Shown: positions 11,375 through 22,879, numbered from the stretch's first letter. The stretch: 64,000 bases of DNA from Dipteris shenzhenensis (GCA_047967505.1 CM106540.1); one strand, 5' to 3'. The notes: generated by a model from the letters alone, not told the origin. Translations and numbers: made by a program.

Positions 11375-11872
11375 CTATAGTGTTGCGGCTTCCATGTTGA
11401 GCACCACAAAGGACACCACGAATGATATGCCTACCACCTCTAGAACAATAGCCCGCAAGATTTTGATTGGTCGAACCCGGAGTTGATCAGCCATGCAGAC
11501 TAAGAATGGCGTCGGCTCCCAGGACATCCATCCCATTTCTTGGCAGGTCATCAAAGTGACAATATTGACCCCCAAACTACCATCTACCAGCACCTGAGAA
11601 AAAGTCCGACCTTGTGCCTTTGCAAAAATCACTAGAATTCTCATGTAGGTCAAAGGAACTACCAAAACTGGGCATGAATCAGCTTGACATAGCTCCACCT
11701 CTTCTGGTTCAGACTCCGTGTGTAGGGAATGCAACAATTGCCAGTGGAATCTCAGAACCAGATTAAGCAATCTGCCCAATGAAATTTGGATAGGAGCCTC
11801 CAAAACACACTCCAACCCCAACTCCCTTTGCGGAGAATTTGCCCACCTCTTGGCTTGGTTAGCAACCAACAA
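11375..11872 (-). pseudogene. Gypsy protease-region fragment
   Basis: The minus-strand frame contains VLVDGSLGVNIVTLMTCQEM. It has the layout of a retropepsin active-site loop (expected DSGA/DGGS-type followed by N-[IL]), but with DGSLG. The upstream LVVPLTYMRILV and downstream FVVSFVVLNM fit the strands around such a fold. The family assignment rests mainly on position between gag and RT. Confidence 0.6.
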
Positions 11873-12241
11873 CGGAGTTGCTTCGACTGCCTTTAGACCA
11901 TTTCCTAGTAAGTGTAACTTGAACTTGGCTTGAGTCTCCCTGATTGAACTAGTTCCGCAAACTACACCTTACGTGCCTCACTGGGCATCGTTTCCGACTT
12001 TGGCAGAGACATCAATGGTGGCTCCTTCATCACCAACTCGCATACTTCGTGTCAAATGTGTTCCTAAGCTGACCAATCTAGTAGCTTGTCACTATTCTTG
12101 GGAGTCGGTCCTCACAGCTTAGTACCAGCATGGATGATTATGCTAATCTGTAGGCACACTAGCAGATCATAATCAACAATGTGTACCATCGAAGTGCTAC
12201 GAATTTTCACGGACATCTTTTGCCGCTCTGTGCATTGCCAA

Positions 12242-12300
12242 TCCCATTCCTGAGCTTCCAAACATTCATTCTGCCAATGGCCTTCGCCCAAGAAAAACAA
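12242..12300 (-). pseudogene. Degenerate gag zinc knuckle
   Basis: The minus strand reads CLFFLGEGHWQNEC. It matches CX2CX4HX4C in spacing, but the second Cys is Phe. It marks the end of gag in the Gypsy remnant. Confidence 0.6.
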
Positions 12301-12758
12301 GCAGGTTTTTGGTCGATTTTGACCACGACCCCCACCTCCACATCCGCATCCACAGCCACCGCCGCTTCACCTTGTTGGAACATCTATTGCTGGGACTAGA
12401 ATGTGGCTCTTCTTACACAAAAGATGCAGCCGCATCTTACTGTTGACCAACTGCTCTCTAACCGTGCCCATTGTAGTGGCATCCCACCGTGTTGTATATA
12501 TTAGTCAAGCAAATCGTGCACCAATTCGCTTTAAGAGCACACTCGACTACGGAGTGACCAGGGTTGCGGTAGTGAGTGCACCATATACCCTTCAAGATTT
12601 TAGGTATGGATCCTTCTCTGGAAGCCACTTGCATGCCCTTACCCCCTTTAGAGGCTCTCCAGGTCTTCGCGTCTCTGCTTCTGAGTCAGAATCCTCCAAA
12701 CTGGTACCTTCATTCCTTCCGTCCAAACTGGTCGCATTCGAATCTTCCTCACTATCAT

Positions 12759-13127
12759 CTAACTTTGTTGATTTTGACATTTTCTTCTTGGTTTTGCTCT
12801 TTGCAGATTTGCGGTTCTTAGATGTTCTCTCGTATAGCGATTCCGTTGCTCACACTTCTTGTGCCATGACCACCACGAGCATGTCTGCAGCCGATCCACT
12901 GTGGCCAATGCCATCCACAGATCCCATGACAACCCCAAAATGAAGTAGTCATTGAGTACCTCCTGAGCAAGGCTTTGAGCCACAGGCACACATCGCAAGA
13001 GTAAATTGAATTCGGATGCATAACCTTCCACATCCTGATCGCCTTGCTCCAAGCTACACAATCTCTCTAGAGTTTGTAGAATCATTTTTTCTTGACGAAA
13101 TCGCCTCAAGAATGCATCACGGGCCAC
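12759..13127 (-). pseudogene. Gypsy gag fragment
   Basis: The minus-strand frame starts ARDAFLRRFRQEKM and continues with LEQGDQDVEGYASEFNLLL and LNDYFILGL. This is the pattern of the retrotransposon gag domain (LeuGln-rich helix, EY..EF block, F..GL block). The start of gag is missing because the element is cut at about 13135. Confidence 0.8.
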
Positions 13128-13159
13128 ATCATAGCAGGTTAGGCAATAGCCTCCATGTT

Positions 13160-14030
13160 AGAAAATAGCCTACAAGTGAAGACCAAAAATGAGAAAAAGT
13201 ATTCCAATTGATCCCTTAGCATAATTCACCATGTTTGCAAAGCAGAAAGCTTACTTGAGTAATGCATTAAAACTTGCATTTCTCCATCCATAAATCGTAT
13301 GCAAGTTTAGTAACTCAAGGGAGGCACGTAGAATAGAGAATGTGCACCCGTCAAATACTGGTGTCGATGCTGCGGTAAAAAGATGGTCCTGCTCCCTGCT
13401 ATCATCCTTACCTGAGGATTGATGGGAAAATAAATCTCACACCATATCATCACACACCTCCTTCTCCATGGCCTCATGAGGTAATGGTGGAGGGCCACTA
13501 TCACCATCACTCCATGCATCCATAATGGTCCCTCCTAAAGATCCCACCTCATATCGCCGACACTCCATGCATCCATAACGGTCTTTCCTGAAGACCCCAC
13601 CTCATATCGCTGACACTTCGCCTCCTCACGACGAGCATAGGGAAACATATGCAGGTGTGGTACTGCATCTTGTATCAAATTAGAAAAGGATCATATATCA
13701 AACAATTGAGCACCTAGAGGTATCTCAATCAACCTCAACTCTTCAACACTTACCATGGATACGGTCGTATCCCATTCTCCGTACTTTGAGATGTGACTGA
13801 GTGTAATTCTACATGCATGCTACATGTTCCCTTGACATCGATCACAAATACATTTGATCTTTTGCTCCAAGCACATTTCTCGATGGTGGAGATGGAGGGA
13901 TTTATCCTCACTGGAGGTGCTTTTTGAAGATGAAGACATTCTACAAATAATAACAACTCAAAATGAAAGTCCAAAATGTTAGTGAAGCTAGTCCTTGAAA
14001 TTTTGATGCCAAAAATGTGTAACACATCTA
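13160..14030 (-). pseudogene. 5' fragment of a CACTA TNP2-type transposase gene
   Basis: On the minus strand this is homologous to 45.5-46.27 kb of the complete CACTA element: exon 1 with its CSKRSNVFVIDVKGTC-type stretch, intron 1, exon 2 (WMHGVMVIVAL.HYLM and AHSLFYVPPLSY in the alternative frame), intron 2, and only the first bases of exon 3. Homology stops at about 13160 (GGCTATT). Because introns are kept, the fragment arose at the DNA level and not through a spliced RNA. A ~50-bp block around CATCCATAA.GGTC is doubled near 13510-13580. Confidence 0.8.
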
Positions 14031-14115
14031 TTAGCTCATCTGTACTATGAAATGCATCTATAGGTGCATCTATTATACACTATAGATGCGCTAATAGATG
14101 CATTTTTAGATGCGC
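14031..14115. repeat. CACTA-like subterminal repeats
   Basis: Several copies of GCATCTAT..ATGCGC-type words in both orientations (AGATGCGCTAATAGATGCAT) lie just upstream of the transposase fragment. They resemble, but are not identical to, the GACGC repeats in the 42.4-50.2 kb element. Confidence 0.6.
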
Positions 14116-15118
14116 TAACTAGTTTTTAAACCTACATGAACAAAACCTTTTCCTCACTCCGCCGCACTTGCATTCCTTTCAACTTGTTTTCCCATCTCCA
14201 AGACGAACTCATCTCTAAGAATCTACACCTCATCTCCAAGCATACACATTCATCACCAAGCATACAAGGGAAGAGGGTGAATAAGGAAGCCACAAAAGAA
14301 GAAATAGAAGAATCTTTTCATACTCTATCCAAGGTAAGTCTCTTGTCAGTTGCTCTTCTCTCTCAATGTATGATGCTTCTTGTACTTGTGGAAAGTTTTT
14401 TTCTTTAGATTCCTCTTTCTCATGTAAAAAATAATGTTTTTGAACACTTTTGTTTTATGTGGGGGTCGGTCAATCTGTCGTCATATTTTTGTCGAGATTT
14501 TGTGTCGAAGCGCTTCTAACAGCGCATCAACAAGTTGGTTCTGAACTAGATGAAGCAAAATTTTTTTTTCCCTCTTTCAATCCTAGGACCTATCCCCATT
14601 ACGAGTTAATATCCAACTATGCATTCCAACTAGGATTCATAGGTGTCTTGTTGAGTTGAATCTCTTAATGGCACTCTTGAAAATGTAACCTACAAGAAAT
14701 AGGCACTTGAAAGACCTTTAATGAAGGGATTAAGTAAATAACAGTTTAAATAATGGACTAGTAGTGGAAATGCAATCCTTAAGGTTTTCATTAAGTATTT
14801 TTTAGGGTCAAGACTAAATAAAAATTTTATAATTGCAAAACCCTTGAAAGGAGAGGCCATTATCATTTATAAGGGTTCGTGCACATGCTAGTAATGGTGT
14901 GCAGCTAGAGAAATGGAATGTTTGTTTACATGTTTTATTCCAATGAGTAGGAGAACTCGTCTATGATGGCTTGGAAACCCGCTCTGCTAGGTTTCAAGGT
15001 GGAATCTTAAAATTCCTTTAATTTTAAGAAATATGACCACCCTAGAAGATATTATTACGTGACTACATGGTACCCCTCTCCTTTCTAGAAGGACTATACA
15101 TCATGTGTTCTCTTCTCC
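14116..15118. other. Anonymous sequence, no supported gene
   Basis: The plus frame at 14136-14408 begins MNKTFSSLRRTCIPFN. It has no similarity I recognise and ends in hydrophobic residues. I would not call it a gene without transcript support. The remainder is AT-rich. Confidence 0.35.
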
Positions 15119-15122
15119 AAAG

Positions 15123-15184
15123 AGGTGTGTGTGTGTGTGCGTGCATGTGTGTGTGTGTGTGTGTAGGCACTCACACACACACGA
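15123..15184. repeat. TG/CA microsatellite
   Basis: GTGTGT runs (15123-15165) are followed by ACACAC (15172-15183), so the tract can fold back on itself. Confidence 0.85.
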
Positions 15185-16115
15185 AGGTACAATCATTGGG
15201 TCGCTAGGTACAATGGTGCTTCCTAGCAGCCATGTCAGGAAATCAAGAGGAGACTATGTTGCAAAAGAAAATAAGGGATGGAATTAAGAGGAGATGAAAA
15301 GAAAATTAGCTATGACATACACATATATAGATAGATAAGGTTGGGGAGGAATGATGGATTCAAGTCATTTGAGTTAATGGAGAGCTGTTTTGCAAAGGAA
15401 TTTCCATGTAGGTGAGTAGAAGCTCGCAATGAAGATTCCAAGAAAAGTGTGAAAGACATTATTCAACACAACCATTTTTTCTATTTAGCTCAAAGTTGAG
15501 ACATCCAAGCTTTTAAAGTCCACTTTAGGCAAGGCATGCACCAAGTTGTAAGGAGAAGTGCCACATTACGTGATGGGCAAGGCACACCCCCTAGGTTGCA
15601 ATGAGGGAGCACCACTTGGATCAACCCTATGGAGATTTAAAAGAATAATTTGCCATACTGCTCCTCATCTTAGACTTAATCAAAACCACCAGGCTAGAAC
15701 AATTGTGCAAACTCTATCCTCTAGTGTCAAGCATTATGATAATGGTCTTTTCCTTAAAAGCAAATGTAAGCCCACATTCAAAAATGAAAAATATTTAGGG
15801 CTCTCTATTTCAGTGCTGTTAAAAAAGCATATGAAGAATCATCACCTCGTATGATGAAGAAATGAAGCCGTTCAAAAGTTTAAATGTTATATTCTAAAAG
15901 CAAAAGTATGTCCTCAATGTTTCAACTATCCAAAGAATCATCACTTCACATTACCCTATAATGAAGTTGTAAAAAATTCTAGTCAAACATCCCTAAAAGC
16001 TCTTCAATTCTCTTGGCAATAACCACAATAGTGTCCATTAGTGTTGGTTGTAGCAATATCCTAAAGTTGATTGTAACCCTACATCCTTTAAAGACACTTG
16101 TTTTAGCTTTGAACT
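15185..16115. other. Anonymous sequence
   Basis: No recognisable gene. A local repetition of AAGAATCATCAC.TC occurs near 15834 and 15936. Confidence 0.35.
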
Positions 16116-16565
16116 TGTTGCATATTTTGAATGCATTCTATGCTTAATGCATTGCATGCATTGTATGGTTTCAGCTTTGAATGCATTATATGTTTTGAAT
16201 ACATTCTATGCTTTGAATGCATTCTATGTTCTCAACTTTGTGTGCATTGTACATTTTCATCCCTCTATGCATTCTATGTTCTCCTTTGAATGCATTGTAT
16301 GTTTTGAATGCATTCTATATTCTCAGCTTCAAATGAATTCTATGAACTCCAAGCATTCTATGCTTTGTGTGCATTCCATACTCTCACCATTGTATGCATT
16401 TCAATATGCTTTGCATGCATTATATATTCTATGTTTTCTAATGCATTGTATACTCTCATCTTTGCATGCAATCTAATACGCTTTGTATGCATTCTATATT
16501 CTGAGTTTTGTATGCATTAACTATGTGTTCCATGTTCTATGTATTCTATGTTCTCAAAAGCACAT
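16116..16565. repeat. ATGCATTCTATG minisatellite
   Basis: Degenerate tandem units of about 18-25 bp are built on TTTGAATGCATTCTATGTTCTC. Over 20 copies of the GCATTCTAT or GCATTGTAT core occur. The plus frames are low-complexity Met/His/Ala/Leu peptides created by the repeat. Confidence 0.85.
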
Positions 16566-16589
16566 TGTATCAAATCATTGGCATTAATT

Positions 16590-16860
16590 GTAATCCTTAA
16601 CTATAATGAAAGGCCACTCCCTTAGTTCAAACTCAAAAGATGAAATTGAATAATTCAGAGGCAGATTACATTGACTCGTTGTAAAGAATGTAACATGAAC
16701 TAAGAGAGTAGCTTGCTCATTGACATGGACTTTTATTTCATTACTTGAAACTAGACAGTGAAAGAGCAACCTGTTCATTGACATTCATTGGAATCATTAC
16801 TTCAAACTCGAAATTGAGCATGCTCATTGACATTAATTGGAAAAAGACTACAATGAATGA
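16590..16860. repeat. Short repeats around TCATTGACATTAATTGGA
   Basis: Three diverged units of about 60-90 bp include AACTTGAAA, GAGCA..CT and CATTGACAT..ATTGGAA. They end at about 16850. Confidence 0.5.
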
Positions 16861-17637
16861 GGGAGGGTGATAGAGGAAGACCTTTGAGGTATGTGCTCCT
16901 AAGAATGGGAGCTAAGAGCTTGCTTGCAAGTTATATAGATGTTTCATGATAGCCATCCGTGACTTTCTTTTCAACCTTTGTAATTTCCCTATTTTGGGAA
17001 CTTTAATAGCTGTCAACCTTTGTAGTTATGCTACCCAAGTGGCAACCCACATGCTAGCTCCATTCCATCCCAAGATATAGGACATACAAAGTCTATCATT
17101 ATACTCTTGGGATGCTTGCATTCACATTGCTATCTTTTGCACAACCACCTTCTTGTAGTGAACGATTGAAAATTGCCCTAGATCACACCACCATGGAAGA
17201 GAAACTACTCCTTGTGTACGTAGTACATAAGGAAACCATAGATAAAAGCTAAAGTATGCACATGAAGTAGAATATATAAAATATGTATAATAGAATACAC
17301 CAAAATAGGAAAACCCTAATCCAAAATAGGAAATCCCTACTTATACAAAATACATTGCACAACCTACCACCATCTAGCAACATGGGTGCTTCCTAGATGT
17401 GGAGTATTGGCACTTTTAGATGTTGCTCTCTACCTCCTTTAGAGGCCTCTCACCCTTATCAACTAGCATACTCATATACAACTTCAGTGGCCTAGCAAAT
17501 TCCTATCCCACAACCTCTCCTTGCAGCTCTTCTTCCTGTAGAAGCTCTACTTCCTACAGAAGCTCTACTTCCATGGAGAGCACTAACTGGATTCTCGGGG
17601 GCCACATTGGTCCCTCTTTATATAGGGTTAATGCCAA
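16861..17637. other. Anonymous sequence upstream of the inverted-repeat unit
   Basis: No recognised gene. The only clear structure is a doubled TACAGAAGCTCTACTTCC near 17538-17572. Confidence 0.35.
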
Positions 17638-18270
17638 AGGTCATTGCATTTATACACATCATCAAACTTGATAGCATGCCCTTTGGCTTATTTGTGTTTT
17701 GAAGCATTTTAGGCCACATTGCACTTGTTTGGGATATCCAATTCTGCTGACATGTATCATTAGAGGGGGAAAAACTGACACTGAAATTTTGCTACTCCCA
17801 TGAATTTTGAGTTTTCACACCTCTCGCCCATCAAATCTTGGAAGATTAAGTACTTGCAACTTGCCCCCACCTTGCAAACACCCTGCAACACCTCGACGTG
17901 ACCTTGCACAGACTTTGGTTTGCCATTGTCTTCTTTCGGGTAAGTTGTATTCTATTCTTTGCTTGCCTCACCAGCTAGCTTCTCTGGGTATACTCTGAAC
18001 TGATCGTGGCCATGGCATCAATGGCAATATGCAGCTCGCCATGGCTTGCAAGAGAAGCAGACAGAGGCTGTGAGATAGGAAAGCCAAAAAGCCAGGTCAA
18101 GGCACAACAAATAGAGTGTGGCTCAAGGAAAGCATTGACACAATATCAAATCGGCAACGAAAGACACTTTTGCAATATCTACGAAGGGAGAAACAACGAG
18201 AACAAAGAAGAATCCTTGCAGAGCAGCAGCAAGAAGTGGTTGCAGATGCACGCATTTGATCATTGCCATC
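17638..18270 (+). repeat. Left arm of a long inverted repeat
   Basis: About 620 bp align, inverted, with 21180-21795. Shared landmarks in order are GCCCTTTGGC.TATTT, TTGTTTGGGATATCCAATTC, AGAGGGGG, CACACCTCTCGCCCATCAAA, ACACCTCGACGTGACC, CATTGTCTTCTTT and AAAGACACTTTTGCAA. The two arms carry scattered substitutions and small indels. Short frames in both arms (FHTSRPS.LGRLSTCNL) are the same sequence read from each copy. Possible origins are a foldback or Mutator-like element with long terminal inverted repeats, or two inverted copies of another repeat. Confidence 0.8.
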
Positions 18271-18557
18271 GGAGCGAATAACATGAGCTGTGGTGTCATG
18301 ATTGGTGGGAGCATTCGAGGTAGCAATATCAGGCCATTCAGGTGATTACCAGTCTCGAGTCTTCACAAGCTTTAGCCTCAAAAGCTTTAGCCTGCACCCT
18401 AAAGTTCATAGAGTAACAACCCTACCAACACCTCGGGAGATGCACACCCGAGGCGATGCTCTCTAGCCTGAGAAATGGCCAACAAAAAGTGAAAGGGGTG
18501 CACAGCTTAGATCAACTAGATGCAAAGAGGGCGACATTAGCTATGGTGGTGTCCCTT

Positions 18558-18804
18558 CTCGGGGGGGTCACTCATCATATGTAACTCTATCACGTGAGTT
18601 CAACAAAAGGATATTTTTTATTTCTAAAATTTACAGAAATAAATATACATAAGGGACTATTTTAAATAGGTTTGGAAAAAAATTACAGATTTGTATAGAA
18701 AAGGGGTACATTTTATTAATGAAAAATTTTACAGATAAGGGATTTTAAATATAGGCCTTGAACGCACGTGATATAGAGGGTTTGTACATAGTGACCCCCC
18801 CGAG
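18558..18804 (+). mobile_element. 247-bp MITE, copy 1
   Basis: The termini are CTCGGGGGGGTCACT and AGTGACCCCCCCGAG. The 8-bp target duplication TGTCCCTT lies at 18550-18557 and 18805-18812. Both subterminal regions carry CACGTG. The interior is AT-rich with repeated AATTTACAGA and no coding capacity. It is inserted inside the long-inverted-repeat unit. Confidence 0.95.
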
Positions 18805-19104
18805 TGTCCCTTGCAACAAAGGAGAAATGGCTTGGGTGCACAATGTCAAAGATGTCAATCAAAAGGATGAACATGGCTCCAATGGTTGAATGTAGAGTAG
18901 AAGCAATGCATGATCATCCCGATCTGAGAAGTCTATGGGCTTCAGTAGAATGCAAGAAAAGGAGAGAAAGCCTAAGTGTGGAAGTCATTGCTATAGTGAT
19001 GACATTTTGGCATAAAAATACGAGAGTTTCTCCAAATAGAAAGGACATTTGTAAGAAGTGAACGAGATGTAAGGTGTTTGAGGAGCACATTATACACATG
19101 CTAG

Positions 19105-19862
19105 ATACAATGCAGGTCTATGGTGCCTAAACCAGCCCGGTTGTTGTTTGTGATTGAGCTTTGGGATAGTTTACTTGTTTCATTTCTTAAACTAGGCTTG
19201 GACTAAATGTGATTCTCCTAAATCAGCCCAGTGGTTGGAACATCATGCAACTATAGGCTGGTTCACTAGTGATGCGATTGTCCTAAACCAGCATGGTTGA
19301 ACAGACATCAGTTGTTGTCCAACCCGGTGGCATGGTTGAGAAAACATTAACAGCAATATATTTCACAATATATTTTTATTTTACTAAACCAGCTCGATGG
19401 TTGGAACATCATGCAACGGTGGCTGCTTTAGCTCAATCACCAGTTATGTGATTGTCTTGAACCAACGTGGTTGAATAGACATTAGTTATTGACCAGCCTG
19501 GTGGCTGAAATTATTGTGTTTCTTAGTACTTAAATTTGTTAAATTTAATTTCTTGCTATTCGGGTCAAATACCACTGTTAAATTATGGAATTCAAAAATG
19601 AAAAGCAATATATTCTTCTTTTTTAAAGGTGAAATTCAGAAATGAAAAGCAATGTACTTGTTATTATCTAATATGTGAAGTTGAGACCATCAGGCTAAAC
19701 CATCCCCGTGGTTGAAACTGTGACAGTGTCCTAAACCATCCCAGTGGTTGAAATTGTGACCATCCTTAATGTGTCCTAAACCAACCTCGTGGTTGATTTA
19801 AACCAGCCCGGTGATTGAAATATTGACTGTCCTAAACCAGTGCGGTGGTTGAAATTTGTTTT
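19105..19862. repeat. Dispersed CTAAACCAGCCCGGTGGTTG repeats
   Basis: About 12 variants of the same word, each roughly 20 bp, lie at irregular 40-100 bp spacing inside the inverted-repeat unit. The core combines AACCA and GGTTG, which are near-complementary, so each unit can fold. Confidence 0.75.
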
Positions 19863-20054
19863 GCTTCATTAACACTTATTTCATTAATTTTGGACTTGTC
19901 AATGTATAAATTCATTTTTACATATACTTTTGGACTAGTTTTCGCATAAAATTTAAGAAAAAACCCAGTCTTCAAAGCATAGATGAAAACATAAAAACAA
20001 GCAAATTTTTTGATATTTTTTCAAAAGATGAAACTAAAATTATAAAATTTAACG

Positions 20055-20375
20055 CAACCTCAGATAAGTTACACCAAAAAATAAGATTCAGTAGTTGTAA
20101 ACTCTCTGAATATTTATAATGGTGTTAACATACACCTTCAAAAGTTACAGTATTAAGCAAACTCTCATAATATTTATAAAGTCATTGACAAACACCAAAA
20201 TATACAATAAGCCTCAAATAAGTTACACCAAAAAATAAGACTCAACAGTTGTAAACTCTCTTAATATTTATAATAGTGTTAACAAGCACCTTCAAAAGTC
20301 ACAACTGTGTTAAGCAAACTCTCACAATATTTATAAAGGTGTGACAAACACCAAAAGTTACAATAAGCCTCTCAC
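20055..20375. repeat. Two ~160-bp tandem units
   Basis: The segment from ATAAGTTACACCAAAAAATA through ATTTATAA and ACAAACACCAAAA occurs at about 20063-20220 and 20220-20375. Each unit also contains an internal half-repeat (AAACTCTC..AATATTTATAA). Confidence 0.8.
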
Positions 20376-20820
20376 TGGAAGGCATTAATATTTTCTCTTA
20401 AAATCCTAGATTCAACCCATTCAAGGGCTGAGTTCATCTCGTCATCGTCGATGTAGTTAAAACTATAGAAGAGAAGTAAGGAATTATAAATTTTCTCCTG
20501 TATAGCACTTTTTTTATTCCGAATGGCTTGCGCTTTTTGGGGTGGAAATCTTCCATAACAAGCCACACATAAAGATATCTCATTTAGAAAGTCTATTAGC
20601 TCTCTTCTATATGAATGTAATCTATCTATTTCTCTAGTAGGCCTACTTATTTTTCCTCTCTCCTCCTTTAGGCTCATTTGACAAGCAAACCCGTCCTTCT
20701 TCTACTAGGTTAACGGAGCTAGATGTCTCTTTCTCTCCTCCCTCTTCCCTTGGTTCTTGACAATCCATTCTTTGCTGGTGCTAATGGCTTGCTCGACGGA
20801 ATTGGTGACACTTAAAAAAG
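20372..20820 (-). CDS. Orphan ORF within the inverted-repeat unit (unknown function)
   Basis: The minus frame 20677-20372 (101 aa) ends in YNSLLLFYSFNYIDDDEMN and ALEWVESRIL. An upstream frame at 20820-20705 reads SVEQAISTSKEWIVKNQG. The same two blocks, in the same order, occur at 37.2-37.7 kb (SLKEWITDQGA and CNYIKDTNVEAVEDWVIEKI), so they belong to one conserved unit. The peptide is mostly helical in character, with Arg/Lys/Glu-rich stretches and no known catalytic motif that I recognise. Conservation of the protein between diverged DNA copies suggests it was once translated. It could encode an accessory protein of the surrounding repeat. Confidence 0.45.
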
Positions 20821-20827
20821 ATCCAAG

Positions 20828-21010
20828 GAAACGAGAGGAGGAAGGTAACGAGAGAAAAGTGGAAGAAGTGTTTTGCTGTAAGGCTACTGGCAGGATGGAA
20901 GGATTAAGCTTGAGGAGAGGAGGAAGGTAATGATAGAAAAGTAGAAGAAGTATTTGGCTGTAAAGCTGCGGGGGAGATCTATGTGGAAGATGAACAACTA
21001 GAGAGGGATT
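20828..21010. repeat. ~85-bp tandem duplication
   Basis: GAGGAGGAAGGTAA.GA is followed by GAAAAGT.GAAGAAGT and TGCTGTAA or GGCTGTAA. It occurs at about 20833 and again at about 20917. Confidence 0.7.
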
Positions 21011-21179
21011 TAAAGAACTCCACACTCATAATGTGAGATGAAAGATTTAGATTAAATAATTGGGAGAGGCTGAGATGCCGCTAAGATGATGGTTGGAGAA
21101 CATTAGACTACTAGATTGTGTGAAATAATAGATGCAAGACTGTAATGCGAGACATGTGACACGGTAGATTTTGAGTGCG

Positions 21180-21795
21180 TGCATCTGCAACCGCTGCTTG
21201 CTAATGCTCTGCAAGGAGTCTTCTATCTTCTCATTGTTTCTCCCTTTGTAGATGTTGCAAAAGTGTCTTTTGTTGCCGATTCGATACAGTGCCAGTGCTT
21301 TCCTCAACCCTCACTCTGTTCCTTATGCCTTAACCTAGCTTTTTAGCTTTCCCGTCTTGCAGCCTCTTCTTGGTTCTCTTGCAAGCCATGGCAAGCTGCA
21401 TGTTGCCATTGACGCCATGGCCACAACCATTCCAGAATAGACCAAGAGAACCTAGTTGGTGAGGCAAGCAAAGAATAGAAGAAAACTTACCCAAAAGAAG
21501 ACAATGGCAAATGTGCAAGGTCACGTCGAGGTGTGTGCGGGTTGTAGGGCATTTGCACGGCGAAAGTAGGTTGCAGGTACTTAATCTTCCGAGCTTTGAT
21601 GGGCGAGAGGTGTGAAAATTCAAAATTCTCGGGAGTAGCTAAATTTTAGCCGCCAGTTTTTCCCCCCTCTAGTGATATACATCAGCAGAATTGGATATCC
21701 CAAACAAGTGCAACGTGGCCTCAAATGCTTCAAAACATAAATAGGCCAAAGGGCACACTATTGTCTTTGATGCTGTGTATTCTAAATGCAATGAG
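21180..21795 (-). repeat. Right arm of the long inverted repeat
   Basis: Inverted partner of 17638-18270. The two arms enclose about 2.9 kb containing the MITE, the CCAGCCCGGTGG repeats, the 160-bp tandem and the orphan ORF. Immediate flanks beyond the arms do not show an obvious target duplication by eye. Confidence 0.8.
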
Positions 21796-22879
21796 CTTTA
21801 GCATGCTTATGAGCCATTTATCAAGCAAGTGCATGGAAAAAGAAACAATTTGAAATTATAAATAGTGTTGGATTTATTAAAATATATTTTCACATGCACA
21901 AATTGCACTTTTCCAACTTCTTCCATTTTAGGGTGAATCTAGATACCAATACCCACAACTATCAATGTTTTAAGACCACCATGTAGTAGTACCACTAGTT
22001 TGGATTCCAAATTTTCAATCCATTTTGGTTTTTAAAAAAGCAAAAAAAAGTTATGGAGCATGCCCTCAAATGGATATGCATCACTTTAGCATAGCATTGG
22101 AGGCCCGTTAACCCATGCCTAATGTTCTCATTTCGGTGTGTCCTTGGGTTGAGGAGGTAATGTTGCTTTGAATTGTAGAGTATTGAATACACCACCTCCA
22201 AGTTTGTTGTGTAGAGAGCATAGATGATTTTTTCCTATTAGTTTCGTTAAGAAGAGAAACTTTTATATTGGTATCGAATGTTTGTATGCCCTAATAAAAA
22301 TAAAGGTCTGAAAAATTCGCCAAGATTTGAAACTTTTATGAGGAAAAATTTAAAGTTTCACCAAGATTTACAAATGTTTCTTTAAAATTCAAAAGAAAAT
22401 ATATAAAATTGTAATATGTTCTACAAATATTGTGAAACTAAAAGAACTAGCTCGATAAACTTTCACCATGATTTTATATTAATATATAAGTATAGCTTCG
22501 ATAAAAACATCCTTGGTAGAGAGGTGAACCCTTTATATGCAAACGTCTCCCTTTGCCTTCATTTGTATTCAAAGTAATTACAAATTTATGACCCCCTCAA
22601 CTTGTGACTGATTATTAAACCTCTTCTACATTGAATTTAAACATTTGGAAAAAATAGGATCAAATATCATAGAGCTACTCATGCTCTCAATTTTGAACTA
22701 AAAAGCTTTGCAGTTTGAGTTATAGTGAAAAACTTATATCTATTTTACTATTCTCTTCATATTGCATGCAATTGACTTCTATTAATTATATATGTATTTT
22801 TGTAAAATCAATTTAGGAAAATATTATGAATATTCCAAGTCACAAAAATACTCTAGACCAAGTTTGGTCATTTTGGTGA
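21796..22879. other. Anonymous AT-rich sequence
   Basis: No supported gene or terminal repeat. A/T-rich, with homopolymer runs. Confidence 0.35.

Larger units (their letters stand above)
9040..13135 (-). mobile_element. Ty3/Gypsy retrotransposon remnant, gag to RNase H
   Basis: Read on the minus strand, the domains follow Gypsy order: gag (13127-12759), zinc knuckle (~12300-12242), aspartic protease region (11872-11375), spacer (11409-11002), reverse transcriptase (10740-10230), RNase H (9893-9560) and the linker before the integrase (~9180-9040). No integrase and no LTR are visible, so both ends are truncated. There are several frameshifts and stops. The low-coordinate end meets anonymous sequence, and the high-coordinate end meets a CACTA transposase fragment. 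Confidence 0.9.

Noticed and set aside
16147-16520. 109-aa Met/His/Leu-rich ORF
   Set aside because: Translation of the ATGCATTCTATG minisatellite.
18558-18804. Assigning the 247-bp MITE to Mutator (9-bp duplication)
   Set aside because: Four informative insertions all give exactly 8 bp, and the ninth base differs.
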